DNA of 64,000 nt from Limnephilus marmoratus (GCA_917880885.1 OU862907.1:65219072-65283071); one strand, 5' to 3'; counted from the first letter of the stretch, positions 41,430 to 53,455 are shown. Made by a program: numbers and translations. Notes: a model not told the origin generated them from the sequence alone.

Positions 41430-41828
41430 AAAAAAAGAGAGAAACAGGGATTCATTTTTTATATACATATATAGATTTAGGATATGATCTAGCATCAAAA
41501 CATAGTGCCTTAACGTAAATGATGCATATATAAACGTGTTGAAAATAGGAAAAATTGCATTTGAAAATAGAAAAAGACATTCGTAATAAACACATTTTTT
41601 AATTTAATTTTACAATATCCCACATACCAATTCACCACCGTAACAGCGTGGTGAAATCAAGAAATTTATAAAAAAAATAACAAAAACACCTTTTCATTTG
41701 AGGTACGTGCTCTATAATAAATATGAGTTTAATGAACCAATAATTATTAGCAAAAATAATTACACATAAAGTATAACGAACTAACCTATTCCTAAAAGAA
41801 GGTAAATATTGGTAAACAATTTTTTTGT
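41430..41828. other. AT-rich stretch, no gene
   Basis: AT-rich DNA. No coding signal or clear repeat boundary. Confidence 0.35.
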
Positions 41829-41829
41829 T

Positions 41830-42035
41830 TTGGGGGTGTTATGCCGTGTTACGCTACCTCCTCCTTTAGCCAACGTTTCGGACAGCGTTGCAGTGTCCAT
41901 CATCACACATCTGCCGGATCTGCCCTGACGATGGACACTGCACGCTGTCCGAAACGTTGACTAAAGAAGGAGGTAGCGTAACACGGCATAATACCTACCC
42001 CATAAACAAATAACGAAAATACTTTTGGCCGTGAA
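41830..42035. mobile_element. Penelope-like palindromic terminal unit with hammerhead ribozyme
   Basis: Two inverted arms (about 41832-41906 and 41925-41990) share GGTGTTATGCCGTGTTACGC, CTACCTCCT..CTTTAG.CAACG and the hammerhead core. The plus arm has stem I GCC (41922-41924), CTGACGA (41925-41931), stem II GGACA/TGTCC (41933-41950), GAAAC (41951-41955), GTT and GAC. The conserved core is intact, with one mismatch in stem I. The minus arm has GTGATGA instead of CTGATGA, so it is probably dead. Penelope-like elements are known for hammerheads in terminal repeats. Confidence 0.7.
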
Positions 42036-42039
42036 AATT

Positions 42040-42715
42040 TTAAAACGTGGACATAATGTTTATGTGGAAAAAAATATTAAGATTATAAAATATATTAAAA
42101 AAATATATCACAAAATGTAAGAATTTACGAATCAAATTAACAACTTGTGTAAATATCCCATAATAAGCTGCAATAACACGCAGTTAGACACCGATATATT
42201 CAACATTCATTACATCAATAAAAGCAAACAATTAAATGGCAAAATTTTAATGTTGCGTACCTAGATACAATAAATAATATTTCACACCCCTGAAACAGAA
42301 AATTGCGGATGCCATTGCAAAAGATTAAATGTACTTACCAATCTGAAGATGTCTGTAGCACGGTGAAACTGGTCGGTTCTTACATAGAATTATTAATCGC
42401 CAAAATTAAACGAGTTGGTAATTATAACTGACAACACTATTTATTTGCTGTATACCTTAACCATACTGTATTTTGCTCTAGATTTTGTTCATACATGTTT
42501 ACCGGATATGTCCCAGACAGAACTATCTCGGACAAGCAAACGAACGTTTTAGCATTGTAAAAAGAACATACTAGATGCGTAGTGTAAGCGAACTGCATCC
42601 TGTCCTTTTTATTTAAACCTTCTGTTATTAGTTGCCATCGCTTAGAATTGTCCAGTTTGCAAACGCCCACTTTTGCTATCGTCAATTTTTAAGTAAAGCA
42701 AAATGGTAAAGTAAT
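42040..42715. other. Non-coding stretch with a possible decayed hammerhead-like motif
   Basis: CTGAAGATGTCTGTAGCACG, GTGAAACTGGTC near 42342-42375 has CTGAAGA and GAAAC boxes, but the intervening stem does not pair well. A minus-strand open frame at 42437-42685 shows no recognisable domain. Confidence 0.3.
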
Positions 42716-42719
42716 AGTA

Positions 42720-42890
42720 ACAAAGGCAGCGTGACTCAGTTATTAAGACACAGACCTTTCTACTAAAAAGCAACTTTTACTGATCGGCTACCAGACCCCG
42801 GAATCTTCATCGGCAGGACATGGGAACGGGGAAGTGCCAGCCGATATAACAGCGGGGCAGCGGGGGGGGCGGAACAGATAATCCGCCGGA
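42720..42890 (+). repeat. tRNA-like SINE-type fragment
   Basis: GGCAGCGTGACTCAGTTATT resembles a tRNA A-box region. It is followed by GATCGGCTACCAGACCCCGG and a G-rich stretch. Only one copy is seen, so family status is unproven. Confidence 0.35.
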
Positions 42891-43169
42891 ATTTGATAGA
42901 AATTATTTAATATTTAAAAAAATGGTAATGCGATATTATTTTTTTAAATGCAGATCGATAACCAAATAGTTTTTCTAGGATAACCTAAATTATTGAGTAT
43001 GTGATTTAAAAAACAACTTAGATACAGCGTAAAACCCTCGTTAGTGTAAGTCCATTACCCCGGTCCGGGGAGGAAGTGTTAATATTGCCTAGGTATGGGG
43101 CGCAAACAATTTATTTTTCTTAATTTTTACCAATTTTCATATTTGATGAAAACAATAATATGAAAATCG

Positions 43170-44100
43170 TAAGAGTAATGAGAACCCACTAAGGCACAGT
43201 CTGTGTGTTGGTAATACGTTTCATTATCGTACCTAGAAAGAAACAAACAGTAGTCATATAAAGAAAAACAATTAAAATTTGTCTAAACTAAAGTATGTAT
43301 AAAAAATGAATACAATAGTGTAGTTAAAGTGTAGACTGTAATAAAGTTTATGAGAAACAAAGTGATATTCGAGTAATTAAATTAAATAAATGTACCTAGT
43401 CTGTATTGTTTAGCCATAATTTTAACTCTTTTAAGTAGTGAGGTAATTTGGTTGTCATTTGAAATTTTTTCGGTAAAAGATTGAAAGTACGAGGTACAAT
43501 GAGACTCCTGTGAGTTTGGTATTCGTTTGGGAGGTATAAACCATATTACCTAATATTTCTAAAGATTCTGTTTTAATTTTCTTAGAATTTGTTTTATTTT
43601 TTAAAGATATATTTCATAGTTTGCCGTATAAATATTTAATATATACGGAATAGTTTAGATTCTTTGTATAATGCATCCGTAGAAAATGCAATATTTTTAT
43701 TATGCATAACTTTGACAATATAATTTAGAGTTATTCGTGAAGGTAAGCATATTTGATAATTTTTTTACGAGTAGATTGTGATTTACCGTATTAATTCTTC
43801 TTAATATTTTAATGCATCGATTTTTTTTTCCTTTAAATAATTTCGCTATCGCCATCTGCGAGAGAGCAGTTTTTGAATTCCTTCCTTTTTGAATTTGAAG
43901 TATCACCGTAATATCTTTGATTACGATATTAATAATATCGTTTACATAATGTGAAAATAAAATTGGACCTTTACGAGAACCTTGTAGAACACTTATAGTA
44001 GCTGTAAATTGGTTGGAAAGGAACGAATTATTTTTTGCTAGTAGAACTCTACTAGGTAGATAGGTAGTTTGCAAAACATTCCAATAGTTTTCCATCGATA
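43170..44100 (-). pseudogene. LINE relic, RT region and 3' UTR
   Basis: On the minus strand, a damaged GxPQGS..GPILF box (SVLQGSRKGPILFSHYVNDI) lies near 43950. A C-terminal end (..LPKKFQMTTKLPHYLK) lies near 43440-43500, and 3' UTR words (TGTGCCTTAGTGGGTTCTCA) lie near 43185-43205, as at the ends of the LINEs at 12.3 and 48.3 kb. Heavily decayed. Confidence 0.65.
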
Positions 44101-44304
44101 TCGAGCTTCAGTCCTGCTTTTGTCAATAGGCCGGTTAGGCCGACGCGATGCCTAAGGGTAGCGGCAAGCCCACAGGTAAGTGATTGTGATAGGTGGTAAC
44201 TTCTAGGAAGGAGGAAGTGGCATATGCTTATGAAAAGAAAAATCCGCCACTGCCGAGCTTATATAGTAACAAGAAGAATTTGATGGCATACTTAGTTAAA
44301 TGCC

Positions 44305-44340
44305 TTTTTTACATTAGCTCCACACAGGAGGCCCGGATAC
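44305..44340 (-). repeat. LINE 3' tail fragment (inverted)
   Basis: TTACATTAGCTCCACACAGG, AGGCCC is the reverse complement of the EN-RT LINE 3' end. Confidence 0.55.
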
Positions 44341-44489
44341 GATTGTACCACCCCAGCCAGGAGCACTCCTGTCCCCGTTAGACCAGTACACCAGGGGGCA
44401 CTGATTTGTTAGGACTAGGAACACGTACTCTGAGGATAGGAAGGAGGCTGGAGTTTAATTTAATAATGGAATTTAGGATGGGCAGGAAC

Positions 44490-47282
44490 AAAGGAATTGA
44501 TTGAGCGTTAATTTTTTTTCTTTCTTCATGCTTTCCTTTTTCTTGACTCTTTTCGGCTCTTCTTGGATACTCCTGTCTGTTCTCGACTCTTCTTGTCTCT
44601 TGTTCTCTTTTACTCTTCTTGCTTCTTCTTGGATCTTCTTATCACTTCTCGGCTCTTTTTACCTCTTCGTGGATTTTCTTGTCTCTTCTTGCTTCTTCTT
44701 GTGTTTTCTAGAATCTTATCATCTCTTCCTGAATCTTGTTGTCTATTTCTGTCAGTTCCTGCTCCCATTTCGATCTTCTCGTCTCTTCTTGACTTTTTGT
44801 CTCTTGTTTCTTGGTCTCTTGTCCTTGGCTCTTCTTGCTACCACTTGAATCTTCTTCTCTCTCCTTGCCTCTTATTGGATCTTCTCGTTTCTTCTCGGCT
44901 CTTCTTGGTTCTTCTTGCCTCTTTGTAGCTTTTCATATCGCTTCTTGTTCTTTTTCGCTTCTTATTTCTTCTTGTCTCTTCTGGGATCTTTTGATCTCTT
45001 TCTGAATCTAATCTATTTCTGGCAGTTTTGGCTCTTCTTGCGCCATTTTGATATTTTTGTCCCTTCTTGAATCTTCTTGTCTCCTGTATATTCTTTCATT
45101 CCTCTTGGATCTCCCCGTCTTTTCTAGGCTCTTTTCTCTCCTTGCCTCTTCTTGGATCTTCTCCCATCTTCATGGCTCGTCTGGTCTTGGCTCTTCTTGA
45201 ATCTTTCCGTCTCTCTTCAGCTCTTCTTGGCTCTTGTTGCTGCTCTTGATGTCTATTTCCATAAGTTCTGACTTTTCTTGCTCCCACTTCGATCTTCTCG
45301 TCCCTTATTGACTTATCTTGTCTCTTGTCTTTCATTGGCTCTTCTTGCTACCACTTGAATCTTCTTCTCTCTCCTCGCCTCTTCTTGGATCTTCTCGTTT
45401 CTTCTCGGCTTTTCTTGGTTCTTCTTGCCTCTTCATAGTTTTTTATATCGTTTCTTGTCCTTTCTCGCTTCTTCTTATTTCTTCTTATTTCTTCTTGCTT
45501 CTTCTTGTCTCTTCTACGATCTTCTCATTTATTTCTGGATCTTGTCTATTTCTGGCAGTTTTGGCTCTTTTTGTCCCACTTCGATAATTTTCTTTTTCTT
45601 CTTCTTCTTTCTTTCTTTCTCTTGGATCTCCTCGTCTCTTCTCGGCTCTTGTCTCTCCTTGCCTCTTCTTGGATCTTCTCGCATCTTCATGGCTCTTCTT
45701 GTCTCTTTTTGAAATTTCCCCTCTCTTCTCAGCTCTTTTTTGCTCTTCTTGCTGCTTCGTTTCTCTTATTATACCATCTTTTCTATTATTGTCTTTTCTT
45801 GGCGCTTTTTTGTTTTCCTTGGGTGTTCATGCCTCATGTCTTTTCTTGGATTTTCTTGCTTCTTCTTGGATTTTCTCGCCTCTTCTTGTCTCTTCGTGGA
45901 TTTTTTTCGCCTTTTTGTCTCTTCTTGCCTCTTCTTGGCTCTTCCTATCTATTTTTACCTCTTTTTGAATATACTCGTCTCTTCTCAGCTCTTTTTGCTA
46001 CTTCATTTCTCTTACTGTCTCTTCTTGACTATAATTTTCTTTTCTTGGCTCTCTTCCTGCCTCTTTTTGTCTGCTTTTGTCAATTCTTGTCTCTATTGCT
46101 TCATGTGTTTCTTCGTTCTTTTGATTTTTCTTGGATTTTTTGATCTCTTTTTGGATATTCTCGTGTTTCTCTTCTCATTTTTTTGGCTCCTCTCGGCTTT
46201 TCTTGCATCTATTTGTCTCTTCTAGGATTTTATCGCCTCTTCTTGGCTCTTCTTGCGTCTTCTTGGATGTTCTCGTTTCTTCTTGGCTCTTCTTGCCTCT
46301 TCGTGGATTTTCTTGTCTTTTCTTGCTTCTTTCTGTGTGTTCAAGGATCTTATCATCTCTTCCTGGATCTTTATGTCTATTTCTGTCAGTTCTGGCGTTT
46401 TTTGCTCCCACTTTGATCTTCTCGTCCCTTCTTGACTTATTTTGTCTCTTGTCTCTCATTGGCTATTCTTGCTACCACTTGAATCTTCTTCTCTCTCCTC
46501 GCTTCTTCTTAGATCTTCTCGTTTCTTCTCGGCTCTTCTTGGTTCTTCTTGCCTCTTCGTGGTTTTTCATATCGTTTCTTGTCCTTTCTCGCTTCTTCTT
46601 GTTTCTTCTTGCTTCTTCTTGTCTCTTCCAGGAACTTCTAATTTCTTTCTGGATCTTGTCTATTTCCGGCAGTTTTGACTCTTCTTGTCCCCACTTTGAT
46701 CTTTTTGTCCCTTTTTTTACTCTTCTGGTCTCTTATCTCTTCTTTATTTCTCTTGGATCTTCTCGTCTCTTCTTGGCTGTTGTCTCTCCTTGCCTGTCTT
46801 CTCACATCTTCATGGCTCTTTTTGTCTTTTCTTGGCTCCTCTTGAATCTTCCCGCCTTTCTCAACTCTTGTTGGCTCTTCTTGCTGCTTCATGTCTCTTA
46901 TTATCTCTTATTTTCTATTATTGTTTCTTCTTGGCGCTTCTCTCTTCTTCTTTGGTGTTCTTGTCTCTTGTCTCTTTGGCTCTTCTTTCATCTTCTTGGC
47001 TCTTCTTGTCCTTTTTCGTTTCTTCTTGTTTCTTCTTAATTCTGCTTGTCTCTTCTGGGATCTTCTCATTTATTTCTGGATCTTGTCTGTTTCTGGCAGT
47101 TTTTGCACATTGTCCCTATTTTGATATTTTTGTCCCTTCTTGACTCTTCTTTTCGCTTGTCTTTTATTTCTTTCTCTTGGGTCTCCTCGTCTCTTCTTGG
47201 CTCTTGTCTCTCCTTGCCTCTTTTTGGATCTTCTCGCATGTTCATGGCCCTTCTTGTCTCGTCTTGGCTCTTTGGTTGTTAA
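44490..47282. repeat. Pyrimidine-rich satellite with higher-order repeats
   Basis: About 2.8 kb almost wholly of C and T on the plus strand apart from single G or A positions, built from irregular 9-12-bp units of the type CTCTTCTTGG. Longer blocks recur: CTACCACTTGAATCTTCTTC at about 44838, 45348 and 46472; CTGGCAGTTTTG near 45016, 45550 and 46666; CTCCTTGCCTCTTCTTGGAT near 45140 and 45655. This indicates a ~510-bp higher-order period with a double step. All long frames here (up to 302 codons) are low complexity and not genes. Confidence 0.85.
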
Positions 47283-47960
47283 ATATCTAATAGTCGTTTA
47301 AGGAGTTTGTTTCTTTTTGGTATTGTAGACTTGATTGAATTGATGTAGAGAGAGTAAGTTTGTCATATCTATTATTTCACTTGTTTAAGTTGTTTGCAAG
47401 AGTTCTTATTCATCCAATAAATGCTAGGAGTTTTATAGTGCCACAGGCTTATTTACCGCTTTTAGGAACAACTCATATAGGTCTTATAGAAATTTTTGTC
47501 TCCTTTACTATATTAGTCTGAAATACTAGCAGATAAAAACCCGCTTGTCGATTGGCTTCGCACAATCGAGTAAAGTTCCCTAACAGTAGAGTTTTGCCGC
47601 TTTGTATGTACAACAACAATTATTGGAATATGTGCAAAAATGAACTAAGAGTTTGGTGCGGCAACCGCGGATGTTTTGTCCGTATCCAGCCTCAATAGAA
47701 CCGTGGATTGGACACATTAGTTCCTGGGTTCGAGTCCTAGATATGACCGTAACTTTTTATGAGTTTTCTTTTTAAGATTTTCGAATGAGTTCCGCTAATA
47801 CTGTCTTAATTTAATTAAAATATTACCATTTGAGGTTTTAGTCATAAAGTTAAAAATACAAATTATTTAGTGTTTGAAAACTTTTTATATATAGACGTTT
47901 TTTTACGTTACAAAATAAGTCATTAATTGAGAGATTGTTAATCTAATTAAATTCATTTAT
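47283..47960 (+). mobile_element. SINE and associated repeat, copy 2
   Basis: The words at 47318-47365 match 26797-26845, and those at 47535-47640 match 30030-30560. The tRNA-like B box is GGGTTCGAGTCCTAG at 47728. The tail TTCCGCTAATACTGTCTTAA, TTTGAGGTTTTA matches 27070-27125. Confidence 0.65.
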
Positions 47961-48669
47961 TTTTATAAAATAATTATAAAATATTCTGTCATTAGATAAT
48001 TTTTTATTAGAAATTAAATTATCAGTTAAAAAAATGCTTTCCTTAAATATGACAGTGTTTTAATAAATATAAAAGAATTCGGGGGTATATATCGTATTAT
48101 CTTTCTAACGTTATTGTTCTGAAATTACATCATTAGAGAAGAAGATAACTCTTATAATCTCTACGAAAATATGAAGAAGAATAAGACACAGAAAAATGGA
48201 AAAATATATTTTTTTTTTATTTTTTTTTTTTTATTAAAATTTTTTGATACAATACATATAATAGATACATGAAATGATGAAAAGTATATAAAAAGCTTAA
48301 TATAATAAATGTATGAACAAAAAAATCCCACAAAGGCAATGCCTGAGCGTGGGTATAATATTGATTTTTTACTTTTATGTTTTTTCTATGGTTATAGTGA
48401 ATATTATAAGTAGGTACCTATACATACATTAGAGATTTAAAAGAAAGTAACTGAATAAATGCATTTGAAAACTACAGCATAATAACAGTCTGAACTGTTA
48501 TTATTGTATTTGTAAGTTTTGTAAGAATAGATGTTACAAGTGCAATTTAAAAACATAAAAAACAAACAAAATAAAATAGCAAACAATATTATAAATCTTC
48601 TCTAAAAACTGTCCAATGATAGATATACTTAACGGCTTTATTTAAACTTAAAAGAAAAAAATATCTGTT

Positions 48670-49980
48670 TCAGTGTTTTTTAGCCAAATTTTTGGTATAT
48701 TTTTTATAAGATTGAAGATTTTGACATATATTCTCTTTAAAGGTTGTACATAGTAAGTTATACATTTTTGGAGCTATAAAACTAATATGCCTTTGGGACA
48801 ACCTAGTTTTGCAGTGGGGTACTGCATACTCACATGTGCCACGTCTTTGGCTGGTACGATTTGAATTTTTTAGAAAGTTATTTGGACGCATGTAAATAAA
48901 TTTAAGACATTGAAGTCCATAGGTCTGTCTAAGGTCCAAAATATCAGTTTCCTTAAACAATTGTTTGGAGGGATACAATTTATTTTTTTTGTACATAATC
49001 TTAATAATTGATTTTTGGGCAATTTCTAAAGGTTTTACATGATTATTGTAAGCTCCACCCCAGCCAATTATTCCGTAGGAAAGAGATGAATGGACTAGTG
49101 CATCATAAACTAGTTTTATGGTTTTTATATTTACTATGTTACACATTCTTTTAAAAATATAATTTAAGTATCTGAGTTTGTTAACAGTATTTTCTATATG
49201 GTTGGTCCATTTAAGTTGACAATCTATGGTTACACCTAAGTACTTAATCATTTTCCCTGATTTCATCTCTTCACAGTTAGAGCATGTGGTTGGGTTACAA
49301 TTTATATTATGAAACTTTAAATTGAGATTAGTTTTGGGAGCTGACTTCTGTGTGATATAGAAAGGAATACAGAGGGTTTTTTCGTAATTTAAAGTAAGAC
49401 GGTTTCTATCTAGCCATTCTTTGACAATAGAAATACATTTGTTAGCTTTATTAGTTGTATCTTCCCATGTCTTTCCTTGGACTGTTATTGCAGTATCGTC
49501 AGCAAATGAGAAAATTTTACCAGGTATAACAATATTACACAAGTCATTTATATAGATTAAAAAGAATAGCGGCCCTAATACAGTCCCTTGTGGAACTCCG
49601 TGTTTTACTGTGTCAAAATTACTCAAACATGTTCCAATTTTTGTACATTGTTGCCGATTTAATATGTAATTTTGTAACAGCATGAGACATTTATTTTTAA
49701 TTCCAATGTTGGACATTTTCTTTAAAAGAGTTTTATGGTTGACTGTGTCAAAGGCTTTCTTTAAATCTAGAAAAATGGTTAGAGTTTTAATGTTTGAGTC
49801 TAGGTTAGAATAAATATTTTTGGTTAAATTAAATAAAGCATCATCAGTACTGAGTTAAGTCCTGAAGCCATATTGGTTAGCTGATAGGAGTGAATGAGAT
49901 TCTAGAAAATCGATGATTCGTTTTTTTAGACATTTTTCTAATATCTTAGACAATTGAGAAGTTAATGTGATTGGTCGGTA
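48670..49980 (-). pseudogene. ORF2 reverse transcriptase of the CR1-like LINE
   Basis: Minus strand. After a break at 49985 the frame reads NYRPITLTSQLSKILEKCLK and QYGFRT, then a stop. It resumes with TIFLDLKKAFDTVNHKTLLK, HGVPQGTVLGPLFFLIYIND, FSFADDTAITVQG and a long C-terminal region to ..MYNLLCTTFKE. The catalytic boxes LDLKKAFD and FADD are intact. The stop near 49856 and the frameshift near 49985 inactivate it. Confidence 0.85.
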
Positions 49981-49989
49981 GTTGTCTGT

Positions 49990-51645
49990 TTAACATCGAG
50001 GTCCTGATTTGTGTATGGGAATGATGTTAGCAAATTTAAATTTATTCGGAAAAATGCTATTACTGATGCATGTGTTAAATATATGGTGTAGTGGTCTGAC
50101 TATATGTTTTTTCATAGATTTAATTGTAGCATTACTTAAGTTGTCAGGGCCATCTGCAGACCTAACGTTTATGTTATCAATATGGTTTGAGATTTCGACT
50201 TCTGTTATTTCAACAAATTCAGATAATTCAGAGGTACAATTTTTAGTCTCTAAAAAGTCTGAGGGTACATGCTGAGAGTGTAAGCTAAGAGACGGGTTAT
50301 TGTCTATTAGGGTAGAGGCTATGTTAGTGAAAAAGTGATTGAAATTGTTTGCAATGTCTTCAACATTCTCTAAGATTATATTGTTCTCGGTTACAATTTT
50401 TTGAGGAATTTTGTGTTCCTTTTGATTCCTGTTTGAAATCTCATTTATGATGTTCCATGTTTTTCGTGAGTCATTATGTGCTTTTTGGATTTGCTCAGAA
50501 TAGTACTGGTGTTTGCATTTTTTTATGAGAGTGTTTAGGTAATTTCTGTATATAATATAATCGTTCCGTTTGTTATAATTTTGTGTTTCATTGTTGGATA
50601 TGCAATGGTTTTCGTAAGTTTTGTAAGCTTTAAACAGTTTATTTTTGTGTTGAATTGAGATTATTAGACCACGTGTAATCCATGGTTTTATGCGTCTATG
50701 TTTACTTTTTGGTGCTGTTCTTGGTTCATAACATTTTTCAATATGATTTTGAATGATCTCATAAAAATTATTTAAAGATATATTTGGATCATTAACAGAA
50801 AGCACTGAGTCCCATGTTTCGGTTGTCAGAGAGATGTCTAGAGATAGGTAATTAATTTTTTTGTGATGATTATTAGGATCTGTGTTGCTTGGTGATTTTA
50901 CAATATAATGGCCGTAGAAAGTGGGATAGTGGTCTGTAATGTCAACTTTTAAGGTAGCAGATATATGAGGGTAAATTTTGTTTGATTTCAGAAAAATGTG
51001 ATCAAGACATGAATTATTAGGGTAATTGAGCCTAGTGGTACTGTTCACGAAAGACAGTTAACCTTTACTGTACAGTAGGTTTAAGTATTCATTGGCAGAT
51101 TGATTTAATAATGCGTTTTGAATGTTTATGTTGATATCTCCAACAATGAAGTTAAAATCAAATTGGTTTATATTAATTTTAGTTATAAAAGATTCCATTT
51201 CGAGAATGAATTGACTAGAGGATAAAGAGGGAGATCGATATATGGCCAATATTGAATATTTTTTTCCCTTTAGGGTAAAAGTTACATGGACAGCATTTGA
51301 ATAATTGAATTTTAGTGGATTTACGTTAATGTTGGATACAGATTGGATATTATAAAATAAAGTGAGGCTATCATGTGAGGTATGTCTAGAAAGTATCGAT
51401 AAGGTATTAAAATTAGGTAAGCTGAAAGGAACACATTCTCGCATTTGAGTTTCAGTGAGTATTATTATATCTAGCTGGAAAGATAGAGAATTGAGAAGGA
51501 TACATAATTCATCAAAATGTTTTCGGATACTTCTTATGTTCATGTTCAGCATGGTGAAGTTAGTATTGTCGAAAATTGTATTTATTTCATTACAATTATC
51601 GCATTCACGAGTTTCAGGAACAGTGTTATTGTTTTCGTCAGCCAT
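49990..51645 (-). pseudogene. ORF2 endonuclease and linker of the CR1-like LINE
   Basis: On the minus strand, 51645-51058 has LNMNIRSIRKHFDEL, LTETQ, AIYRSPS and FIVGDININ. After an in-frame stop (51058) the endonuclease continues with CLDHIFLK and VDITDHYPTF, then a linker and the first RT block (ANIIPIHKSGPR). The metal-binding and catalytic residues of the endonuclease are visible (E in TET, D in GDIN, DH in TDHYP). Confidence 0.83.
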
Positions 51646-51692
51646 TTTAGTGTCAGTGCCAGAGTGATTTCTCCTGTATGGTACCCGAATTA

Positions 51693-52547
51693 TTATAGCG
51701 GAATATCAATCGCGTCCTTCACGTATATTATAGGGGAGTCTTGATTTTTTCTAAGCATTACATTTCCATTTTTTGTCCACGCAAATTTATAGCCCAATGA
51801 TTTGGTTGATCGATCTAGCCAGAGAAGTTGGTTGTTGGCGGGCGTAAGCTTTTCATTAATGTAATTCTTCTTTTCCGAAGAGGAGTATTTCAAATCTCTT
51901 TCGGAAAATAAACCCACTTTCTTTTTTTTGGGAAAGAATTTTGTCTTTAGCTTCTTTGGTGTTCATTTTTAAAGTGATAGATTTTTTTGTCGAGTAGCAA
52001 TTTACAATATTCTTGTCTAATAGTAGTTCTTCGCACCATAATTTTTTTTAGAATGAGTTCCACCGGTATGTTTGGGTTTTCGTTTTCCTTTATTTCAAGC
52101 CCATGTATCTCTAGAGATGTCTCTAGAGCATTTTGTTGTATTTTATTCATCATTTGTTATAGATTTTTATTTTCAGTTTGAACATCTTTTATTTTTTGGT
52201 ACATTTTTTTCTTTTCTTCCTCGTAATCATCATTTTTTTTTTGAGAAGAAATCAATTGCTTTGCTGATATCAGTTAATTCACACTTCAGTAATTTTTTCA
52301 TTTCGGCGCTCAGCTTCTCTATTAGTTTTTCATCATGATTTGTAGCCGTTTTTGGTGTGAAGCAGAGGTCGCATATAAACGATAAAGTATGTGCCGACTT
52401 CGCCGTGATCGACTGTAATTCGGCGCGAGTTAGCCCACTGCATGTAGTGTGGAAGTACATATTACATTTTGCACAACGTAGGTATGTCTTTTTCACTATT
52501 TGTTGCCTTTTTACACTGTGAACAGTGAGTTTTGTCGAAAAGAGGCA
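51693..52547 (-). pseudogene. ORF1 of the CR1-like LINE: PHD-type finger plus FP-like RNA-binding domain
   Basis: Minus strand, start at 52547 (MPLFDKTHCSQCKK), frameshift near 52500, then LRCAKCNMYFHTTCSGLTRA, ..SFICDLC. Together these give a C4HC3-like zinc finger. A coiled region follows (EKLIEKLSAEMKKLLK). The last part, INEKLTPANNQLLWLDRSTK, SLGYKFAWTKNGNVMLRKNQ, matches the 'INE.L.P....L....R..GYKF.W.KNG...RK' pattern of the FP-like domain shared by CR1-type ORF1 proteins and baculovirus FP proteins. At least two frameshifts. Confidence 0.72.
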
Positions 52548-52899
52548 TAGGTATTAAATGTTTATTAAAATAATTTCACGATATGGAAATATTATTGTTG
52601 TGATGGTTATTTGTAGCTGTCAGTCTGCAACTGTTTTTAGCCACTTTTGCAGTCGAAGGTCATTCAAATGTGAAAATCTACAACACTCAATACAGCTTTT
52701 AAAGCACTATTTTTACTGATGCAATTGAGCAAAAAATGGATTAGTTAATCGTTTTTATAATGACTTTCTTAACTAGAGCAATTACTTAGCAACTTGTCAA
52801 ATTTAACCATAGACAACTAATTGGTTGAAGATAATATTGTTAGTTATGAAATGTGAGATTAATCAAAATGACGTTTAGATATATAAGAGGTCTCAGTAA

Positions 52900-52975
52900 C
52901 TGAATAGGTTAGGCGTTTGTCCCGGTAAGACGAGAGGTTCTGGGTTCGAGCCCCAGTTAATGATAGAACTGCAGT
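52900..52975 (+). repeat. tRNA-like SINE head fragment
   Basis: GAATAGGTTAGGCGTTTGTC, CGGTAAGACGAGAGG and the B box GGGTTCGAGCCCC. No complete acceptor stem, so not a functional tRNA call. Confidence 0.5.
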
Positions 52976-52981
52976 AGTTAT

Positions 52982-53060
52982 ATACAGTAGAATTTGGTTA
53001 TAACGACCACGGCAAAGCGAGGTCACGGCTATATGAGCAATCACTAAATGAAATTTTTAC
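52982..53060. repeat. pogo/Tigger-like terminal fragment (tentative)
   Basis: ACAGTAGAATTTGGTTATAA, CGACC resembles the CAGT..TATAACGA ends of pogo-type elements. No partner end found. Confidence 0.3.
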
Positions 53061-53081
53061 GTTCAGACTTATTTTCATACT

Positions 53082-53410
53082 AGCTGACCCTACCACGCGT
53101 TGATGTGGCTAACGAAATACAACTCCATCCACTGGATGGTTACCCAACCTTTATAACAAAGTGTTTTTATCAAAAAGTTTACTCACACCGCCATCTGTTT
53201 ACATCTATTTACATACAAATCAAATCCATACCGCTCGCGTGCCAGCCTCCTCGTCCAACACACACAGACTTCACTCCTTTAATTATATATTTCAACAAAT
53301 TTACACAAAACCGTGACAAATTATAAATCTAAACTTTCCTCATGTATCACTCTATCTATTGATGAAAACGGCATAAAAATCCGGTTAGTAGTTTTTGAGT
53401 TTATCGCGAA
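53082..53410 (+). repeat. Interspersed repeat beginning CTAGCTGACCC
   Basis: CTAGCTGACCCTACCACGCG begins the copy. Typical tail words TCACTCTATCTATTGATGAA, AACGGCATAAAAATCCG resemble the element near 21810-21870. Non-coding. Confidence 0.55.
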
Positions 53411-53455
53411 CAGACAAAGAGACGCGGCGGAGGATTTTAATTTCTGTAACGGTAT

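Larger units (their letters stand above)
48208..52600 (-). mobile_element. CR1-like two-ORF LINE, nearly full-length but mutated
   Basis: The T-run at 48208-48232 is the complement of the A-tail. The 3' UTR carries the hairpin CCCACGCTCAGGCATTGCCT..GTGGG (minus strand, around 48330-48355). The RT/EN ORF is 48670-51645, and ORF1 is 51693-52547. The arrangement (PHD-type ORF1, then EN-RT) is that of the CR1 group. Three or more frameshifts/stops make it inactive. Confidence 0.85.

Noticed and set aside
42342..42375. Third hammerhead ribozyme (CTGAAGA..GAAAC)
   Set aside because: The sequence between the boxes does not form a stem next to the core, and no NUH/stem I partner was convincing.
44490..47282. 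Long open frames (up to 302 codons) in the C/T-rich region, and Lys/Arg/Glu-rich frames on the other strand
   Set aside because: They follow from base bias and 9-12-bp repeats that lack stop codons. No domain, start context or splice signal supports them.
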